NCBI GenBank assembly: GCA_963377175.1
Contig: CAUJNA010003316.1
Coordinates: 1,515,001-1,579,000 of the forward strand
DNA: 64,000 bases
Direction: 5' to 3'
From: Effrenium voratum
Taxonomy: Eukaryota; Sar; Dinophyceae; Suessiales; Symbiodiniaceae
The notes beneath the pieces were generated by a model that did not search any database, was not told where the DNA came from, and worked only from the letters and a program-made list of their open reading frames with translations. Shown here in pieces: positions 60,676 through 64,000 of this stretch; position 1 is the stretch's first letter, and every line of letters begins with the position of its first letter. A program made the translations under genes and the position numbers.

Positions 60676-61104
60676 CACCGTCACGCCGTCCGCAAGAACG
60701 TGTAGAAGCCAGAACGTGTGCCGTTGAGGCAGCTTTCTTCAGAAAGCCAAAAAGAACCCACCTAGTTGACGAGAAGCCCCCATATTGTGAGACAACCGAG
60801 CAACTAATCAGGATTCTTGGGAACAAACCAAATCCTGTCAAGAAAGCCAGCTGGCCGGTTTACAGTAATACACCTTCACGACATATCCCAAAGAAACCAT
60901 GATGACATAGAATCACATCTGTGTAACCCAACAAAAGACACATGTACAGTGATAAACCATCATGACATAGAAACCCCAAAAAGAAAGACATGTGTGTAGA
61001 GGTTTGGGGCAGGGCTCCACTTCTTGATTAACCCAAGTGAGACTTCAACCCAGGGGCCCACAAGGAGGACCCCCGGGTTTGAGTCTATCTTGGGGCAATC
61101 AAAA

Positions 61105-61215
61105 CTAGGTCCTCCAGTAGAAAGGTTAGAATAAGGGTACCCTTTTTCTGTAGTCTTTTTTAGTAGGGAAACCTCCGCCAAAAAAGGGTAAAAGGGCACT
61201 ACTGGGGGGACCTAG
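61105..61215 (-). mobile_element. MITE family 1, copy g
   Basis: CTAGGTCCTCCAGTAG at the left and CTACTGGGGGGACCTAG at the right. It lies close to the minus-strand exon at about 61300-61440. Confidence 0.87.
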
Positions 61216-61299
61216 TTGATTCCCAACCCACTTGCTTTAGATTTAGGTAGCCACCGCCTGCGCGCAAAGCTTGGAGCCCTGGTGAGCCCCGGTTTGGGG

Positions 61300-61442
61300 G
61301 GGAGCCCGGGACTCCCCGGGTGTTGGGACCCCGCCCGCTGTAAGGCCACCGGGCCATGGGACGTCACCTCGTCGGCCAGGCGTCGCAGCTCGCGGCGCTC
61401 CAGGAAGGCCTCCAGAGCGGCCGGGGGGAAAGGAACGAAGCG
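61300..61442 (-). CDS. minus-strand exon
   Basis: RFVPFPPAALEAFLERRELR then RLADEVTSHGPVALQRAGSQ. Strongly protein-like GC-rich block in intron background. Exact ends unresolved. Confidence 0.5.
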
Positions 61443-61559
61443 CGGCCCAGAACGAGGGGACCGAGAAATTCACTTGGGACCTAGAAAAAAAAAGGGAACC
61501 CTGTTTGGGACCACCATCTTTAGTGACTTTAGTGCAGCCACCAAAAAACGAAACTTGGT

Positions 61560-61665
61560 TGCTTTCTGCGAAGTCCTGCTAAAACTTTGTGGTTTAAGTC
61601 GGAAAACCCACGTTTGTTGCCAAAAACAAAGGTGAAAGTCCTCACATCCCTTGGCAAAATGCAAC
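61560..61665. mobile_element. MITE family 5-like copy
   Basis: TTTCTGCGAAGTCCTGCTAA, GGAAAACCCACG and ACATCCCTTGGCAAAATGCA, all matched at 62905-63015. Confidence 0.7.
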
Positions 61666-62014
61666 AAAGTTGACGTGGGGGGGTGGGGAAATGCGCCCAG
61701 GTGCTTTGGACCCATTTCCTTTGAACTGGAGCTTCTGTTTTTTAAACAAATAAATAAATGTCGGAGGTCGAGCTTGTGGTTTTGGATAGGGTTCCGGTAG
61801 CATAATTCCACCAAGGAACCGAATCCACGGACCCTGAGAAAGTGGGACATCTGATTTGCCCCAAATGTAGCCTGCTTGGTTGCTGCTGATCCCTCTGCAA
61901 AAAGTTTAACTTTTGGCGGGTTTAGTGAAAACCCCAACTTGCTTTCCCAACAAGTTAAAGTCTAAAGATCCAACCCAATAGCAGTCAAGCCTTGATGCCC
62001 TAAGGTAGCAATGG

Positions 62015-62108
62015 CCACGGCTCGCTTGAGCCCCCGGCCTCCTTTTCGATGTCCTTGATCGAAGCGGCAGCATGCTGGAGCTGTTGCTCCTGGCACTCGT
62101 TCCGGAAA
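62015..62108 (-). CDS. minus-strand exon, coiled-coil-like
   Basis: NECQEQQLQHAAASIKDIEK then EAGGSSEPWP, helical. Acceptor not certain. Confidence 0.5.
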
Positions 62109-62769
62109 ATTCTACCATATCCTACCATCCCAGCGTACGGGTATGTCTAAAAATAAGAATCAGTCCCCCCAAAAAGAATCCCTTTGGTTTTCCTTTGAAG
62201 CAACCCCAGCAAAAAGACAGACTCGATATGGGTTGGGGTGGTTGTTGTTTTGGAAGCGGAACGGAAGCCATAGGGAATCTAAACTCTGCTCTGTTTTGTT
62301 TTTGCAGGCGGGGATTCCCTCAATTTTGAGAAACACTCATTTGGAACATTACAGACTTAGGCCGCAGTCCAGCCCGAACACAAATTCCTGCTGCGCGTTG
62401 GACATCTCAAAGTTCGAAACTGTACAAACTGGGAAACCATCCAAATCATTTCTCTCTCCGGCGCACCATCGGTAAGTCGTACACACAGAGGTGGACTTGC
62501 ATTTGGATCAGTAATTCAAGTGACCCTAGAACGGTTTCTAACAAACTGATTGTCACCAACAATATGGTTTTAGGGTGTGGTAATTGATTTGTTGGTTTTA
62601 ACAAACATTTTTTTGGCTCTAACAAAACGTTCTAATACATGATAGTCCTTTGGTTTCCAGGTTTCCGAACAAAAAGTCAGGGAGTCTGCCCAGACTTGGT
62701 GAGTGTCCTTCCTGAGCGCCTCTGGAGCACCCATTTTTGCAACTTGTAGAATAATTGCAAAACTTCAAA

Positions 62770-62893
62770 CAAGCACAGGGATCCTTACATTATACACCTG
62801 AACGTTGCCTTGTAAATGGTGGTTTCCCTTTATGTTGGTGGAAAAAGCAATGTTTCAAATGGGTAAAATGTATATTTTAAGGAGCCCTGAAGT
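62770..62893 (-). repeat. inverted relic of the 395-bp repeat
   Basis: In reverse complement this matches the unit around ATTACAAGGCAATGTTCAGG, TGTATAATGTAAGGATCCC and TTCAGGGCTCC, with a few changes. It is the only copy seen outside the array at 1-1230. Confidence 0.85.
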
Positions 62894-62904
62894 ACAAGTA
62901 CTCG

Positions 62905-63015
62905 GTTTCTTTCTGCGAAGCCCTGCTAGAAGTGACTAAGTTTTAGTGGTGTAATTCGGAAAACCCACTAGTTGGCAAAAAGTTGAAGTCCTAACATCCC
63001 TTGGCAACATGCAAT
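62905..63015. mobile_element. MITE family 5-like copy
   Basis: TTTCTGCGAAGCCCTGCTAG to ACATCCCTTGGCAACATGCA. Confidence 0.7.
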
Positions 63016-63029
63016 AAAGAAGTAAAGGA

Positions 63030-63210
63030 CCTACATCATTGCGATCTCGTTTTGCCCTTCCGCATGGTGAGCTCGCCATAACGTAGGCAGGACCCACGCT
63101 TGTCGGTTTAGCTTGTCCCACAAGTCCAAGTAAATTTGGGGGGCGGTCATTTGTTCCATAGGGTCTTCGGAGGCCAATCCTGTGAAAATCCGTTGACCCG
63201 CTGAACCGCA
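63030..63210 (-). CDS. minus-strand exon
   Basis: GLASEDPMEQMTAPQIYLDL then WDKLNRQAWVLPTLWRAHHA and EGQNEIAM. Among the most protein-like stretches on this strand. No family recognised; ends approximate. Confidence 0.55.
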
Positions 63211-63714
63211 AGCGTGCACACCGGGGGTTGTCTTTCATAAACAGGAATCTGCCCCCTTCAGAAGGTAGCATGTCAAGAGGACATGAAAAGGGAGTTGCAG
63301 CACTGGCTTAAGGTGTCACAAGAGGGACACCCAACTTGGGCCAAAGGGCAAAGGGCCAGTCAAGTCTGGCAACGAACGAAGTTTACCCCCTGTTCAACAA
63401 TCACAACTGCACCGGAGAGGCCTATGGAACGTGATGGGTCTTCTTCCGGCACCCTTCTGCACGTCCGCGATGCTTACATGAGGCTTATGCATGGGGCTAA
63501 TGGAAGCCGCACAAAGGATCCGAACCCTGCAACAAGTCAGATTGAACGGTTGCTCGTCAAAGGTGAGCACCATGAGGGAAGCAACACAAGCAAAGAGCTT
63601 TACCTCGAAAGAGCAGAACCCTGGACCATTTGCCCCAGAACTTCCAACTTTGTGGACAAACACACACTTCGCACCAGTTGGGATGGATGAACTCCCAATA
63701 CCCACTCACCAACA

Positions 63715-63825
63715 TAGGTGGCCTTTTGGAAAAATAGATGGGTTCCCCTGGTAAATGGAATAAACCCCATCTAAACCAGTGGAACCCATCTATTTTTCAC
63801 CAGGCTCACGTAAATAGGACACCTA
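63715..63825. mobile_element. MITE family 3, copy b
   Basis: Starts TAGGTGGCCTTTTGGAAAAA and ends AATAGGACACCTA, with inner AATAGATGGGTTCCCCTGG pairing with CCAGTGGAACCCATCTATT. Opposite orientation to the copy at 25148. Confidence 0.88.
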
Positions 63826-63879
63826 TGCTCACCGATTGGCGCCGATCGGCGTGGAGTTTTTGTCCCGGTTCTCACCAAA

Positions 63880-63950
63880 TCCTCCCCGTCTCCGCTCCAG
63901 AGACTCGCTGGCGCGGCTCTGGCAAGCCAGGCGCTCCTTTCGGGGAACAC
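63880..63950 (-). CDS. minus-strand exon candidate at the window end
   Basis: RKERLACQSRASESLERRRG, a charged helix; may be cut by nothing but has unresolved ends. Confidence 0.35.
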
Positions 63951-64000
63951 GTCCAGTGTCCAAACGACTCCAAAGGAAACCCGGGGGGTGGTCTTTTGAC

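Noticed and set aside
1..64000. CRISPR arrays, bacterial operons, rRNA or tRNA genes
   Set aside because: No direct repeats with regular unique spacers, no ribosome-binding-site-led gene strings, and no rRNA- or tRNA-like folds were found by reading.

Overview
The window reads as nuclear DNA of a dinoflagellate. Supporting signs are genes cut into many short exons with frequent GC-AG introns, telomere-type CCCTAAA repeats, dense families of short inverted-repeat elements, a tyrosine-recombinase retrotransposon carrying a methyltransferase-like domain, and one weak relic of the dinoflagellate spliced leader. The species is not identifiable. No bacterial operon, tRNA, rRNA or CRISPR was seen.

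Layout. 1-1230: about three copies of a 395-bp tandem repeat. About 1753-36001, plus strand: one long multi-exon gene. From 3226 on, sixteen exons can be chained with matching phase and no stop. They encode several S1 RNA-binding folds and a C-terminal double-stranded RNA-binding domain (dsRBD). The intron after exon 3226-3291 is about 13.7 kb long because a 12.6-kb terminal-inverted-repeat transposon (3433-16047, target duplication TTAATAGG) sits in it. That transposon itself contains a 5.3-kb near-perfect palindrome (4277-9586) and a decayed or intron-split coding region (9.6-15.5 kb).

36002-48200: very AT-rich DNA (36.0-37.0 kb, 39.1-40.0 kb, 47.66-48.2 kb) with low-copy repeats. It is interrupted by an apparently intact minus-strand DIRS/PAT-like retrotransposon (39991-47663). 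The element has a split-direct-repeat layout, two upstream ORFs joined by an ATGA overlap, and a pol frame with reverse transcriptase, RNase H, a C5-methyltransferase-like segment and a tyrosine recombinase.

48.4-64 kb: short exons on the minus strand, several of them coiled coil, probably from one or more genes converging on the plus-strand gene. The AT-rich block therefore lies at a tail-to-tail transcription boundary.

The introns of both genes hold at least six families of short inverted-repeat (MITE-like) elements. One family, with CTAGGTCC ends, lies next to several exon edges and in one place supplies the AG just before an exon. Most long open frames in the window are shadows, simple-repeat translations or antisense frames and are not listed as genes. 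Exon boundaries were placed by eye from splice dinucleotides and reading phase, so each is a proposal.
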